NCBI GenBank assembly: GCA_963971405.1
Contig: OZ020486.1
Coordinates: 39,827,419 to 39,891,418, forward strand
Source of the DNA: Psococerastis gibbosa
Lineage: Eukaryota; Arthropoda; Insecta; Psocodea; Psocidae
Reading direction: 5' to 3'
DNA length: 64,000 nucleotides
Position 1 is the first letter of the stretch. Every line of letters starts with the position of its first letter. Positions 11,217-21,003 of the stretch are shown here, one piece after another. The translations under genes were made by a program, and so were the position numbers. Below the pieces are notes generated by a model. The model ran no database searches. It saw only the letters and a list, made by a program, of their open reading frames with translations, and was not told where the DNA came from.

Positions 11217-14200
11217 AAGACTGGAAGTCGGAGAAATGTCGTGGAACGTGGACGTGACGACCTGAGCGAGTGGTGCGAGTCGGTGGTGTCGGCACGACGT
11301 CAGTGGCAGGAAGTGGTGAGGAGAACTTCTCCTGAGGTTTATCTTGAGCAGGATGCTGATGCGGGGGGTTGATCGTAGACTGGTGAGACGGTTCGTCTGT
11401 ACTGGCATTAATGTAGGCCGGCTTGACCCTGTCCATTGACACAGTAACCGCACGACCGCGGCTTGAAATCGTAACTGTTTTGTCGGTGCGACTTAACACA
11501 GGGAATGGTCCCGCATAAGGACGTTCGAGGGAAGCACGGACGTGGTCTTGTCTCACGAAAACGTGCGTGGCCTTGGCAAGGTCTTGTGGGATGAATGTTT
11601 GATGAGCCCCGTGTCTCTTGACGCGAGTGGGGCGTAGTGAGTCGAATTTCCTTCGAAGTGAGATGAGAGTGTCCGCCGGACTCTGATTTGAAGGAGGAGT
11701 TGTCAGCATCTGTCCTGGTAGTTTTAATGGTTCACCATAGACCAGATCTGCTGGAGAAGCTTGAAGATCTTTCTTAAGAGTGGCGCGCATGCCCAGTAAA
11801 ACTAGCGGAAGGGCTTCCGTCCATTTGTCATTGGCATGACACATAATGGAGGCTTTGAGTGAGCGGTGCATACGCTCTACCATGCCGTTGGATGCAGGGT
11901 GGTAACTGGTAGTCCGTGCATGATGAAATCCGCATAATCGGGCCAGGTCAGCAAACAAATGGCTCTCAAACTGTCGGCCGCGATCTGTAGTAATTGTCTC
12001 CGGGCACCCAAACCGGCTGATCCAGCAGGAAATGAGGGTTCTGGCGACGTTTTCGGCGGTGATGTTCACCATAGGAGCAGCTTCCGGCCATCGCGTGAAA
12101 CGGTCAACGAGTGTTAGCAAATACGTGTAGCCTTCCGACGGTGGTAATGGGCCTACAATGTCGAGGTGTATGTGCTGAAACCGTCGGTCAGGCTGAGTAA
12201 AGGTTCCAATCGCAGTGAGGGTGTGTCGATGTATCTTGGACAATTGACAGTTGACACACAGACGAGCCCAGGCGCGGCAATCCTTACGGATAGAAGGCCA
12301 TATGTAGCGTTGGGCAACCAGGTTAGCAGACGCTGCTATTCCTGGGTGATGTAGGCTGTGTAGGTGCTCGAAAAGTTGTCGACGTAATGGTTTGGGCACA
12401 AATGGGCGTTGTATGTCTTGACTAGAATCGCACGTAAGGACTGAATCAGAACCCGGAATGGGAACATCAACGAGGATGAGGGACGTCTTTCTACTGGACC
12501 GAAGCTCTTTGAGTTCTCTGTCGTCTTTCTGAGCAGAAGAAAGTTGCTCAGGAGATACGGGAGTAGAGATTGCTTCGATTCTTGAGAATGCATCAGCGGC
12601 CAAGTTGTCCTGCCCAGCGATGTATTGGATGTCCGTGGTGAATTGAGAGACGAATTCCATTTGCCGCATTTGGCGAGGTGAGCAACTTGTTTTTGGATTC
12701 TGAAAAGCGTGCGTCAACGGTTTGTGATCGGTATATACGACAAAAGCGCGCGCTTCTAGCAAGTATCGGAAATGACGAATGGCGTCGTGTACCGCAAGCA
12801 ATTCGCGATCGTAGGCGGACCATGTTCGTTGGTTTTCTTTAAGTTTCTGCGAGAAGAATGCCAATGGCTGCCAATGATCGTTGATCCGTTGTTGAACTGT
12901 AGCTCCGATACTGGTGTCTGATGCATCTGTGACTAGTGCAATCGGAGCCGTATGATCTGGATGCGCGAGTAGGGTGATGCGTGCCAGACTGTGTTTGCAT
13001 GAGCTGAAGGCTTCGGTAAGCTTTGTTGTCCATGGTATCGCAGCGTTCCCTTTTACCTTGTCTCCAGATAACAACGTGTTGAGTGGTGCTTGTTCGTTGG
13101 CTGCATTTGGTAGGAACCGGCGGTAGTAGTTAATCATGCCAAGGAAACGGCGTAGATCTTTGAATGTCTTTGGAAGAGGGTATTCAGTGAGTGCCTTTAC
13201 CCTGTCTGGTAGGGCTTGTGTGCCTTCTGCTGACACGAGGTAACCAAGAAAGCTGATTGACCCAACGCCGAGGGTACACTTGCTAGGATTAATGACCAGG
13301 CCATATTCTCGGAATCGTTGGAAGAGTTGACGTAGGTGTGATTCGTGCTCCTGCTTATCACTCGATGCAACCAGTACGTCGTCGATGTATGAATATGCCC
13401 ACGGGAGGTCGCGTAGGATGTTATCCATGAAGCGTTGGAAGGTTTGAGCAGCATTGCGAAGACCGAATGTCATGAATGGGAATTCGAAAAGGCCGAACGG
13501 AGTATTTATTGCTGTCTTTGGAATGTCACCATTGGAAACTGGTATCTGGGTGAATGCTTTGACCAGGTCTATTTTGCTGAATACGGTTTTTCCTCGCAAT
13601 TCTGCACTGAAATCTGCGATGTGGCGGACTGGGTACGCGTCAGGAATTGTTCGAGCATTGAGCCGTCTGTAGTCCCCGCATGGGCGCCATGAATGGTCGC
13701 TTTTAGGTACTAGGTGTAATGGTGAGGCCCATGGGCTGTCGGACGGACGACATACGCCGGTCTGGATCATGTCGTTGAACTCCTTTTTGGCGATAATAAA
13801 CTTGTCCGGGGCCAACCGGCGTGGGCGAGCGGAGACGGGAGGTCCGTCTGTCGTTCTAATGTAGTGGACCGTGGAGTGTTTGACCTGGTCTGTGGGTTGT
13901 CTCGGCCGCGTGAGGTCGCTAAACTCCTCAATTATTACTTTTAGACTGGCCGGGGTACTGTGCGGTATTGTTAAGGTAGAAACGCTAGGTTGCTTGGAGG
14001 GGCTTTGACACAGGTTCGCCTTGCGATGCGTTGTCCCGTCGATCAGCTTTGAGTTCTGGAGATCCACCAGCAAATTAGAGGCTGCGAGAAAGTCTGCACC
14101 GATGATGGGTTGCGTGACATCGGCAATGATGAAATTCCAACGGAAACTGCGTCGTAATCCCAGGTCCAGTTGTTGAGCTGTTGTTCCGTACGTATTGATG

Positions 14201-14478
14201 ATTGTGCCATTGGCGGCAGTCAGCTCGAGTTGAGTACGACGGAGCGGTAGGTTGAGACGGGCACGTGGAAAAACGCAGATGTCGGACCCTGTGTCAATGA
14301 GATAACGTATCTTGGTGCAAGGGTCCGTGATAAGAAGGCGATGTGAGGTTTTAAGCAGGTGTGTAGTGGCGCAGGCAGGCCCTGCCTTTACTGGCTGCGA
14401 TCGTCGTTTTTCGGAAATCTGCATGGCTGCTGGCACTTTCTGGCCTTCCTCCCATAGGTTTGGTGGTAAAAACACCAA
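11215..14478 (-). CDS. pol: Ty3/gypsy pol polyprotein (PR-RT-RH-IN)
   Basis: Open for 1087 codons. Retropepsin motif DTGSD lies at about residue 62; RT with the LVPKSD and FGLRNA regions and the active site YIDD at about 364; RNase H with VTDASD near 514 and TDHKPL near 578; integrase with an HHCC zinc region near 720-760, then catalytic D (LDIVGPL, about 773), D (TDRGRQ, about 831) and E (NGMVERMH, about 866); a GPF-like segment (AGPFPVL) near the end. All catalytic residues are present. The frame is -1 relative to gag, and the open frame runs upstream of the first ATG, so it is probably made as a gag-pol frameshift product rather than from its own start. Confidence 0.93.
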   Translation of the reverse strand: MVFLPPNLWEEGQKVPAAMQISEKRRSQPVKAGPACATTHLLKTSHRLLITDPCTKIRYLIDTGSDICVFPRARLNLPLRRTQLELTAANGTIINTYGTTAQQLDLGLRRSFRWNFIIADVTQPIIGADFLAASNLLVDLQNSKLIDGTTHRKANLCQSPSKQPSVSTLTIPHSTPASLKVIIEEFSDLTRPRQPTDQVKHSTVHYIRTTDGPPVSARPRRLAPDKFIIAKKEFNDMIQTGVCRPSDSPWASPLHLVPKSDHSWRPCGDYRRLNARTIPDAYPVRHIADFSAELRGKTVFSKIDLVKAFTQIPVSNGDIPKTAINTPFGLFEFPFMTFGLRNAAQTFQRFMDNILRDLPWAYSYIDDVLVASSDKQEHESHLRQLFQRFREYGLVINPSKCTLGVGSISFLGYLVSAEGTQALPDRVKALTEYPLPKTFKDLRRFLGMINYYRRFLPNAANEQAPLNTLLSGDKVKGNAAIPWTTKLTEAFSSCKHSLARITLLAHPDHTAPIALVTDASDTSIGATVQQRINDHWQPLAFFSQKLKENQRTWSAYDRELLAVHDAIRHFRYLLEARAFVVYTDHKPLTHAFQNPKTSCSPRQMRQMEFVSQFTTDIQYIAGQDNLAADAFSRIEAISTPVSPEQLSSAQKDDRELKELRSSRKTSLILVDVPIPGSDSVLTCDSSQDIQRPFVPKPLRRQLFEHLHSLHHPGIAASANLVAQRYIWPSIRKDCRAWARLCVNCQLSKIHRHTLTAIGTFTQPDRRFQHIHLDIVGPLPPSEGYTYLLTLVDRFTRWPEAAPMVNITAENVARTLISCWISRFGCPETITTDRGRQFESHLFADLARLCGFHHARTTSYHPASNGMVERMHRSLKASIMCHANDKWTEALPLVLLGMRATLKKDLQASPADLVYGEPLKLPGQMLTTPPSNQSPADTLISLRRKFDSLRPTRVKRHGAHQTFIPQDLAKATHVFVRQDHVRASLERPYAGPFPVLSRTDKTVTISSRGRAVTVSMDRVKPAYINASTDEPSHQSTINPPHQHPAQDKPQEKFSSPLPATDVVPTPPTRTTRSGRHVHVPRHFSDFQS

Positions 14479-15620
14479 GTTGGGTCTTGTTTAGGCGCTG
14501 GTGAACGGAACTGGCGCTGGAACCGTGGCTGTGTGGCACGTTGTCCGTATCTGTCGGCGAACTGTGCCTGTAGAGCCGCGACGTTCTCTGTTAACGTCTT
14601 CAATAGGTCCACAGGGGCCATTGTGCACTCAAGAATCCGGTCACGTGTTGCTGAATTGATGGTGGCCATCTTGTCGGCGAGGATCGCGACGTCACCTAGT
14701 GACAGGTGATCATGACCGATGATTGCCAATTGTATAGCGTGCGGGAGGCGAGACGTCCAAATGGTGCGTAAAACCGAGTCTGATATGGCTTTCTCTGCGA
14801 GGGCCCGCAGTCTCCGGAGAAAAGAGCTGGGAGTTTTGGCCCCTATGTCTTCCGACATTAGTAGCTGAATGCGACTGCTTGCTGGAAGACTCATTCGTTG
14901 GATTAATTGCGTTTTTAGCTCAGTGTATGGGTTTACTGGTACTGGGGCAGCTAACAAATCTGAGATCTCGCTGAGGGTACTTTGGTCGAGCGCTGAAAGG
15001 ACGTGGTAATATTTCGTCGTTTCCATTGTGACCCCAGCAAGTGCGAACTGAGCCTCCGCTTGAGTGAACCACAGTGCCGGTGACAGGTTGGCCGACTGTG
15101 TCCAGAAGGGTGGAAGCTTGACCGAGACTGCCATCGTACTAGCAGGGCCTGTCTTCTTGGTTGTAGCCGTGGGTGTCGGTGTTGTGGCTGTAGCAGTTGT
15201 AGCTGTAGCGGTTGTAGCTGCAATGGTTGTGGCTGTGGTCTGCGGCATCTTGCAGGTTGTGGCTGTGCTGCTGCGGTGAATGTAGCTGCTCCGGGGTGGT
15301 TTCCACCGCCTATGGCCGGATGAGACGTTCTGGAGGCTGGAACTGGAACTGGAACGGGCTGGAACTGGAACTGGCTGGAAGCTGGAACTGGCTGGAACTG
15401 GAACGAAGCTGGAACTGGCTGGAACTGGAACGAAGCTGGAACTGGCTGGAACTGGGACTGGAACTGGCTGGAACTGGAGCTGGAACTGGAACTGGCTGGA
15501 ACTGGAACTGGCTGGAAGCTGGAATTGGCTGGAAGCTGGAACTGGCTGGAAGCTGGAACTGGAAGGCTGCTTGTTCCGTTGTCGAGGGTCACCAATGTAG
15601 CTAGTCGAAGGACGATGCAA
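14388..15620 (-). CDS. gag: Ty3/gypsy gag with zinc knuckle and repeat-encoded N-terminus
   Basis: 410 codons from an ATG that lies inside the 5' LTR. The first part, about residues 20-95, is a low-complexity Gln/Pro/Ser/Val stretch encoded by a 10-bp minisatellite. A capsid-like region follows, beginning near PPFWTQSA and including WFTQAEAQF, typical of arthropod Ty3 gags. It ends with a zinc knuckle of the form C-X2-H-X9-C-X3-C ([15 protein letters not shown]). The true start may be a later ATG just before the capsid region, which would leave the repeat untranslated. The gag stop overlaps pol by 91 bp. Confidence 0.8.
   Translation of the reverse strand: MHRPSTSYIGDPRQRNKQPSSSSFQPVPASSQFQLPASSSSSQFQFQLQFQPVPVPVPASSSFVPVPASSSFVPVPASSSFQPVPVPARSSSSSSLQNVSSGHRRWKPPRSSYIHRSSTATTCKMPQTTATTIAATTATATTATATTPTPTATTKKTGPASTMAVSVKLPPFWTQSANLSPALWFTQAEAQFALAGVTMETTKYYHVLSALDQSTLSEISDLLAAPVPVNPYTELKTQLIQRMSLPASSRIQLLMSEDIGAKTPSSFLRRLRALAEKAISDSVLRTIWTSRLPHAIQLAIIGHDHLSLGDVAILADKMATINSATRDRILECTMAPVDLLKTLTENVAALQAQFADRYGQRATQPRFQRQFRSPAPKQDPTWCFYHQTYGRKARKCQQPCRFPKNDDRSQ
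14406..14412 (-). promoter_or_regulatory. Candidate -1 frameshift site
   Basis: In the gag/pol overlap, a few codons before the gag stop, the element's strand reads G-AAA-AAC. Slipping back one base leads into the pol frame. It resembles the known slippery heptamer A-AAA-AAC, differing at the first base. No downstream pseudoknot was examined. Confidence 0.4.
15335..15572 (+). repeat. Minisatellite of about 10-bp units in gag
   Basis: Irregular array of ctggaactgg / ctggaagctgg units, about 240 bp, without interruption. On the gag strand it encodes the Pro-Val-Pro-Ala-Ser-Ser-Ser and Gln-Phe repeats. Confidence 0.85.
15580..15594 (-). promoter_or_regulatory. Primer binding site
   Basis: One base inside the 5' LTR the element's strand reads TGGTGACCCTCGAC, beginning with the TGG that pairs with a tRNA 3' CCA. 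I cannot assign the primer tRNA by eye. Confidence 0.75.
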
Positions 15621-15982
15621 TTGAATAGGCAGTGTAGACTTGAATTGGTTTGTATTGCAGTGCTTCGACTCAAGTTAGAGTAATTTAACACACAGTGGTT
15701 ACAATATGAGCTGTGAGGCAAGAACGATACATGCTTACAATTAATATTGAATTTGATCCAGCCTGCTTCCATATAGAAAAACCAACTCTGTGTCCACAGC
15801 TAAAGGAGTTGATGAGACACAGAGGGTAGATTAAAGATATTATTGAATAAGAGAAATAAATACGTAAAAGGAAGATTGAGGAATATTGAATTATCTGAAT
15901 GTGAACAGCGCCATCTACCGGGAAAAAGGTGAAGCTGGAAGCAGACTGGTTATTACACATGTGGGACTAAGTGGTCCCCACA
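15596..15982 (-). repeat. 5' LTR of the Ty3/gypsy element
   Basis: 387 bp, same sequence as 10817-11203. It should contain the element's promoter; no clear TATA box was pinned down. Confidence 0.95.
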
Positions 15983-16404
15983 GACCCATTTAGCCCATAA
16001 TTTTATTTTTGTTAAAATATATACTCAGAATAATGGAAATCATCCAATTCTTTTCTCACTTTGACGCCCCTAGTTCTCCTTGGCAGTTTAAAGAGAAAAT
16101 TCAAGTGTCAGACCAATCATGTTGCTGACCATAAAATCTCAAATAGAGCAGTATTCATGAGAGAGAATCCACATCAACATTTCTAATGCATTGAAAATTT
16201 GAAAATACCAACCCAATTAAGCAACCAAGCAGGGGTCAGGAACCAACGTTTTTTTTACATGGAAACAATTTTCAGGGTTCTATTGACTCAAAAACCTTCT
16301 TAGAGTCATGCATAGTGGACCTATATTAAAATCAAATGAAGCAGAGTAAACATTTTAACATTTTTAAAGCACAAAACGTGTGCACTACCGTACTAGGGCC
16401 TAGT

Positions 16405-16795
16405 AAAGGCGCTTATTCCACCGACCGGCTAGGGCTAAATACAAATACGGTGACGTGGTAACAATCATTCAAGACTTAGGCGGGGTTTCCACCGACCTCG
16501 CATTGCAGAATGCGAATGACATTGACGGAAATGTTTGTTTTACTCTATGCCATAGTTAAAATTGATCAATGATCATAGAGTAAAATCACAAACAAACAAA
16601 CTAAAATTAGAAAATGGCGTCATGGGATATGTTAAATCCAAACATTTTAATAGATTCCTATAAAAAGAAAAACAAACATTTCCGTCAATGTCATTTGCAT
16701 TCTGCAATGCGAGGTCGATGGAAACCCTTGAATGTCTGTTACCACGTCACCGTATTTGTATTTAGCCCTAGCCGGTCGGTGGAATATGCACCTAA
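16405..16795. mobile_element. Nested palindromic MITE, family A, copy 1
   Basis: Outer arms ggcgcttattccaccgaccgg ... attcaag and their reverse complement enclose a second palindrome that begins again with ttaggcggggtttccaccg. Its own arms (cgcattgcagaatgc, acattgacgg) enclose a core with ttttactctatg ... catagagtaaaa. Related copies are at 38478, 40546, 50869 and 61606. Non-coding. Confidence 0.8.
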
Positions 16796-16974
16796 GTAAA
16801 GTTGTAAAGTAAGTAGGTTCTAGAAACTAGTAGTAAATATGTGCATAAGCATGTACTGTATATATCACAAGGATTACTGTACTTTAATTAGGTGATGCAA
16901 TTTTTCTCATGTTTCTATTTTTTTTCAATGAGTCAGAATTATTATTTACCTTACGCGGGACAGTAGACATCTAG

Positions 16975-17060
16975 CCTTAGCCGAGCGGAGCCACTCCAGA
17001 TCCTTCGGAGTCATGGTTGGCTCCGGAGCCTGGGGTTCCTGGGCTCAAATCGCTTAGAAT
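16975..17060 (+). repeat. tRNA-like sequence (Leu/Ser type), probably a SINE head
   Basis: TTAGCCGAGCGGAGCC resembles the A box and D arm of long-variable-arm tRNAs, and GGCTCAAATCG stands where a B box would be. The cloverleaf is not complete, so I do not call a tRNA gene. Confidence 0.35.
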
Positions 17061-17546
17061 TCGATTTTCCACATAAAGCCACAGTTTTGAGATTTTCTAA
17101 CACCAAGCTAGGTAGCCTATGAAAAGCCTGCATGCACTCTGCAGCAAGCGTGCCATAGGTACCGGTGTCTGTGAAAGAGTCATTTTCTCTCTCTGTCCAG
17201 ACGTTATGATGTCATTTACGAGCATAATGCAATTCAGTGTCAATATTGACTTTGACAACTTCATAAGCTACCGTACCTCCGGTGTATATGACCCGCATAT
17301 AGTTATATACCATCATAATTTCATTAATCAGGGATACGGCTCTGCTTTACAAACAGTATGAGGTGAATTGAATTTTAATAATTCACTTCAGATACCGTAT
17401 TCTAATACACGAAAATATGGTAGGCTACACACCATCATTGAGGGCCCAGTGGAAGGAGCCAATAGAAGAGGGCGGCTGAAGAAGGAATTCACGGATCAAC
17501 TGAAAGAGGACATATAGGAGCTCGAACGTAAAAATACGGTAGATTA

Positions 17547-18244
17547 CAGCGGCGTAGCCAGAATTTTTTTTTGGGGGGTGTCCAGTTTTCATGCAACATC
17601 AATGCATAAAGTTTGCCCGCTTACGATAGGTTTTCGAATGGGGTGGTGTTTCACTTGCCCCCCCCCCCGTATTTTTGTAAAATAGTAGAAAAGGAGGAAA
17701 GCCGTTCTCATGGACGTAGGGGTCGGGGGGCACGGGGGTCTCCCCCGGCGAAGACTTGAAAAAAAATAGTCCTGAAATTGTGAAGTTTTGTACACATTTT
17801 TATGTGTATACGTCTTGTAACGTATTCTAATAATGTTTAGGTTTAACAGCCGAAGAATAGTAGACCTACTGCAAGAAAGGGGGTCCTGGGGTCTCCCCCA
17901 GGCGGAATTATTTTGAAAAAGAATAGGGCAAAATAGTGAAATTTACGCACTTTGAAAGCAGTTATGTTTATATTTTACATGTGAAGAATATTACAGCTAT
18001 CAAGGGGGGGGGGGGGGGGGGGCTACCCCGCGGAATGTTTTTTAAAAGATAGGCCAGAAATAGTTTGTCGGCAAAACCTTTTTGATTTGCATGCAATAAC
18101 TTTATTAATAAAACTGGAAACAGGGGGACCGGGGTCTCCTCGGGGATTTTTTAAAAATAAATATCTGAAACATTTGCTGTTTGCTAAATTTGGGGGGGGG
18201 GGGCGGACCCAGCTCACCCCCCCCCCTCCTTGGCTACGCCACTG
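17547..18244. mobile_element. hAT-like MITE with CAGTGGCGTAGCCA ends
   Basis: Left end cagcggcgtagcca and right end tggctacgccactg are inverted repeats (13 of 14). Flanks GGTAGATT and GGTAGATA suggest a nearly preserved 8-bp target duplication, as for hAT elements. The interior holds several poly(G)/poly(C) runs, one of 19 G at 18004-18022. No transposase frame. Confidence 0.7.
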
Positions 18245-18258
18245 GGTAGATAGGTACA

Positions 18259-18470
18259 TTGGGGGACTCGTATCCATACTTGGTAAAGTCAGCATGTTAC
18301 ATTGCGTTAATGCGTGGTATGTTTGTCTCAGGTTGTCCACTATCGCTAGTATAGTCGAGGACGTTTGCCAATGGCCAATGTTCGAAATCCAATGGGTCGT
18401 TTGCATTGAACAAGGGACCAATAGACCACTATCAGTAAGCCTAGGTTCATAAAACGTCTTTCGGGACATT
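18259..18470 (+). repeat. SINE-like repeat, family E, copy 1
   Basis: Contains actcgtatccatacttggt, gtcaggttgtccactatcgc, aggacgtttgccaatggcc and cgaaatccaatgggtcg in the order seen in the copies at 22834, 24913, 50442 and (reverse) 60955. Confidence 0.75.
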
Positions 18471-18569
18471 TGTTATTAATATACTGTACTTTGGGGGACG
18501 CCATTTTGAGTCTAGCCTCATGCTGTAAAAATCCACAGAAGGTATAATATTAATAGTTTGAAGATTGTA

Positions 18570-19340
18570 AAGTAAAAGAACCGGTCCGAGTTTACTTGAA
18601 CATGCTTTCTCATATATCAACATTATAGTAGATAGAGAATATGAGTAATTTCATGGTAAATAATTTTCTAGTGGTTAAATTTCCGATATCTCGGGGGGGG
18701 GGGGGTGTCCACCTGACGTCACTGGAAGTGAGATAAATTCTATATAGGTCGGACCGACACATTAATTACCACACAGCAATAATGGCAGGGCACGCAATGC
18801 ATTTGAGTGCGAATTTTCTATCATTTTTTCAAAAAATAATTTTTTGTGCAAAACCAAATATTTTTTTGGGAAAGCAACCAATCCGGTTTCTTTACTCAAT
18901 TTAACACCTAAAACATGCTCGAAGGCAGAAATCATCGATAGAAAGGTTTCACAGAAAAATTATTTTTTAGTCATTTTTCATTAAAATTTGCATATTTTTA
19001 TTTTTTTACCCCCAGAAGCAAACTATCAAGGGGCAAGCGACCCTCCGCATTTTGTCAACATTAATAACGAATTGAATTAGCACAAAATAAAATAAAAATG
19101 TCCCGAAGTATGATTTTTGTAAACCTATATGCTAAATTTCATCAATATCGACCGAGTAGTTTGCGCGGAAATCGATGCACAGACAGACAGGCAGACAGAC
19201 ATTTCGTAAAAACCACTTTTTTGGGTTCCTGGGACCTGAAAACGTGTAAATCCGTTGAAATCTCGGAATATAAAATTTCGCCCATCACAAAGCTTTCCTT
19301 ATACTAGGCTACGTATAAATTGGAAAGCAATAAAGTAAAG
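18570..19340 (-). repeat. 0.8-kb repeat, family B, copy 2
   Basis: Begins agaaccggtccgagtttact and ends acgtataaattggaaagcaa. Contains a 13-G run, gcagggcacgcaatgcattt, gggcaagcgaccctccgcat and a gacagacagacaggcag stretch. Matches the copies at 44590 (same orientation) and 48880 (opposite). Confidence 0.85.
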
Positions 19341-20072
19341 TAAGTGTACAGTTTAAAATTTTTCATCATCGTACGTTATGGGGCCCGTTAGGCTAACCCC
19401 GCGATGGGGGTCTGATAAGCCCGTCTAATTATTCCGTAACCAGAATTTTTACGGGGGGGGGGGGGGGGTGGTGATCCTATAGGTAGGTAGTATTATATGT
19501 AGTGAAATGTACTATTAATAAATAACAAGAGAGAATACCTGTAATAATAATAATAAAAATAATAATCTTTCTTCCTTTTCCTTGTCCAGTATTCCCTGGA
19601 CAAGGAGCATACATTACAAAAATACAATACATAATAATACCATCCCGCATCCCCAAGCTAGCGCTTATTTGGGACAAAAGACTCATACAGTGCTGCTAAA
19701 CAAGGCTTAATCATTTATTTTTGTTATTTATTTATAATGTTTATTTTATTTTTATTTTATTTTTACTTGTTTTTTAATGTCAGTTTTTATTATTATTAAC
19801 TCCCATTAATAACAATAAATAATAATAATAGTAATAATAATGGAAAGTATGATACATACGGTAGTGAGTATGTAAGTTACAATATATATAATACAAGTAT
19901 GTAGTATTATAGGATGCATGTATATATCAATAGAAAAATTAAATTAAAAACTTGAGCTAAACTGAATATGTCATTCGGCTAGTTGGGTAAAAATGTTTCT
20001 TTTTATAGTACGATCGAAAATCTTAAGTCCTGTTGAGTCGCTTAGTTGTTTCTGGAAGAGTGTTAGGTATAT

Positions 20073-20610
20073 GGGGCCGTCCATTAATCACGTGAAGTTC
20101 GAAGGGGGGGGGGGGGGGTTCGGCCAAAATCATGAAATATCACAAGAGGGGTGGGAGGGGGATATAGTAAGATATCACGTATATTTATTTTTTCGTCAAA
20201 TGCACCTTCCTTCAATTTTGTTGTTGTGCGAGTCTTTACACGCCATGTGATCGGAGACGTGTCGTAACTCAACACGGGTACTAACCTACAGAGGCGACTG
20301 AAGAGGTCAATTGGATACATTCATTAAATTGTTTGTATGCGATCTTTTTAATCTTTTTATTAAAAAAAAAAAAAAAATCTGTCTTGACATTTTTATCATG
20401 GTCCTTAATTTTCTACAATAGAACAAAATTAGATTATATTTTATACCTTTTTATACCTGTAGGCCTATTTAAAGATAATATTATAAAAATTTTAAGATTC
20501 TTTGTAGGTACTAAAAAATACACATATTTTTAGTCTTAAACCTCACCAACGGGGAGGGGGGGTTAAGAAATGTATGTTTAAAAAACATCACGTGATTAAT
20601 GGACGGCCCC
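20073..20610. mobile_element. MITE with GGGGCCGTCCATTAATCACGTGA ends, holding a nested SINE
   Basis: The 22-bp left end ggggccgtccattaatca + cgtg is the exact reverse complement of the right end (20589-20610). TAT lies on both sides, a possible 3-bp target duplication. A poly(G) run of 15 follows the left end. A family D SINE fragment sits inside at 20222-20360. No transposase frame. Confidence 0.75.
20222..20360 (+). repeat. SINE-like repeat, family D, copy 2 (5'-truncated)
   Basis: Starts within gtgcgagtcttta and continues through atcggagacgtgtcg and gatacattcattaaattg, ending in a T/A-rich tail. It lacks the first 40 bp of the family and lies inside the MITE at 20073-20610. Confidence 0.7.
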
Positions 20611-20944
20611 TATGGGGAAATAGATTTATAAATATGCGAAGTTTGAAACAGGGATGTTTTAGGTGCAAAATTTCTGAGATTGCAACCCACTCCCCCCCCC
20701 CCCCCAAATTTATATTTATAATTTATATATTGTAGGTTAATTTATTACGCTCTTATTTAATCGACACTACACAATTCTGTTTTGCTATTTTGACCCCACC
20801 TATCCCCCCCCCCCGTTAAAAAAATCAGCTGGATCCGTCCCTGGAAGTATAGGGGTGTAATAAACCGACCCCGGTCGATAAGCTATACACATGATCAATA
20901 CTACATTCGCCTAAAAGAGATGGTACTCGTGTCGTAACGAAGAC

Positions 20945-20952
20945 TATAAATA
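20945..20952 (+). promoter_or_regulatory. TATA box of the cuticle protein gene
   Basis: TATAAATA stands 59 bp before the start codon. A start site about 27-30 bp downstream would fall at ttcatcgattt (20971-20981). Strong TATA boxes are usual for arthropod cuticle genes. Confidence 0.75.
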
Positions 20953-21003
20953 CCAACTGCAAGAGACATCTTCATCGATTTAGCTTGCCGCCAGTCGCCC
21001 AAC

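Larger units (their letters stand above)
10817..15982 (-). mobile_element. Complete Ty3/gypsy LTR retrotransposon
   Basis: The 5166-bp element is bounded by two 387-bp LTRs beginning TGT and ending ACA, flanked by the 4-bp target duplication GACC (10813-10816 and 15983-15986). Gene order on the minus strand is gag, then protease - reverse transcriptase - RNase H - integrase, the Ty3/gypsy order. No envelope frame lies between pol and the 3' LTR. LTRs that read as identical and intact frames say the insertion is recent. It sits in gene-free DNA. Confidence 0.95.
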
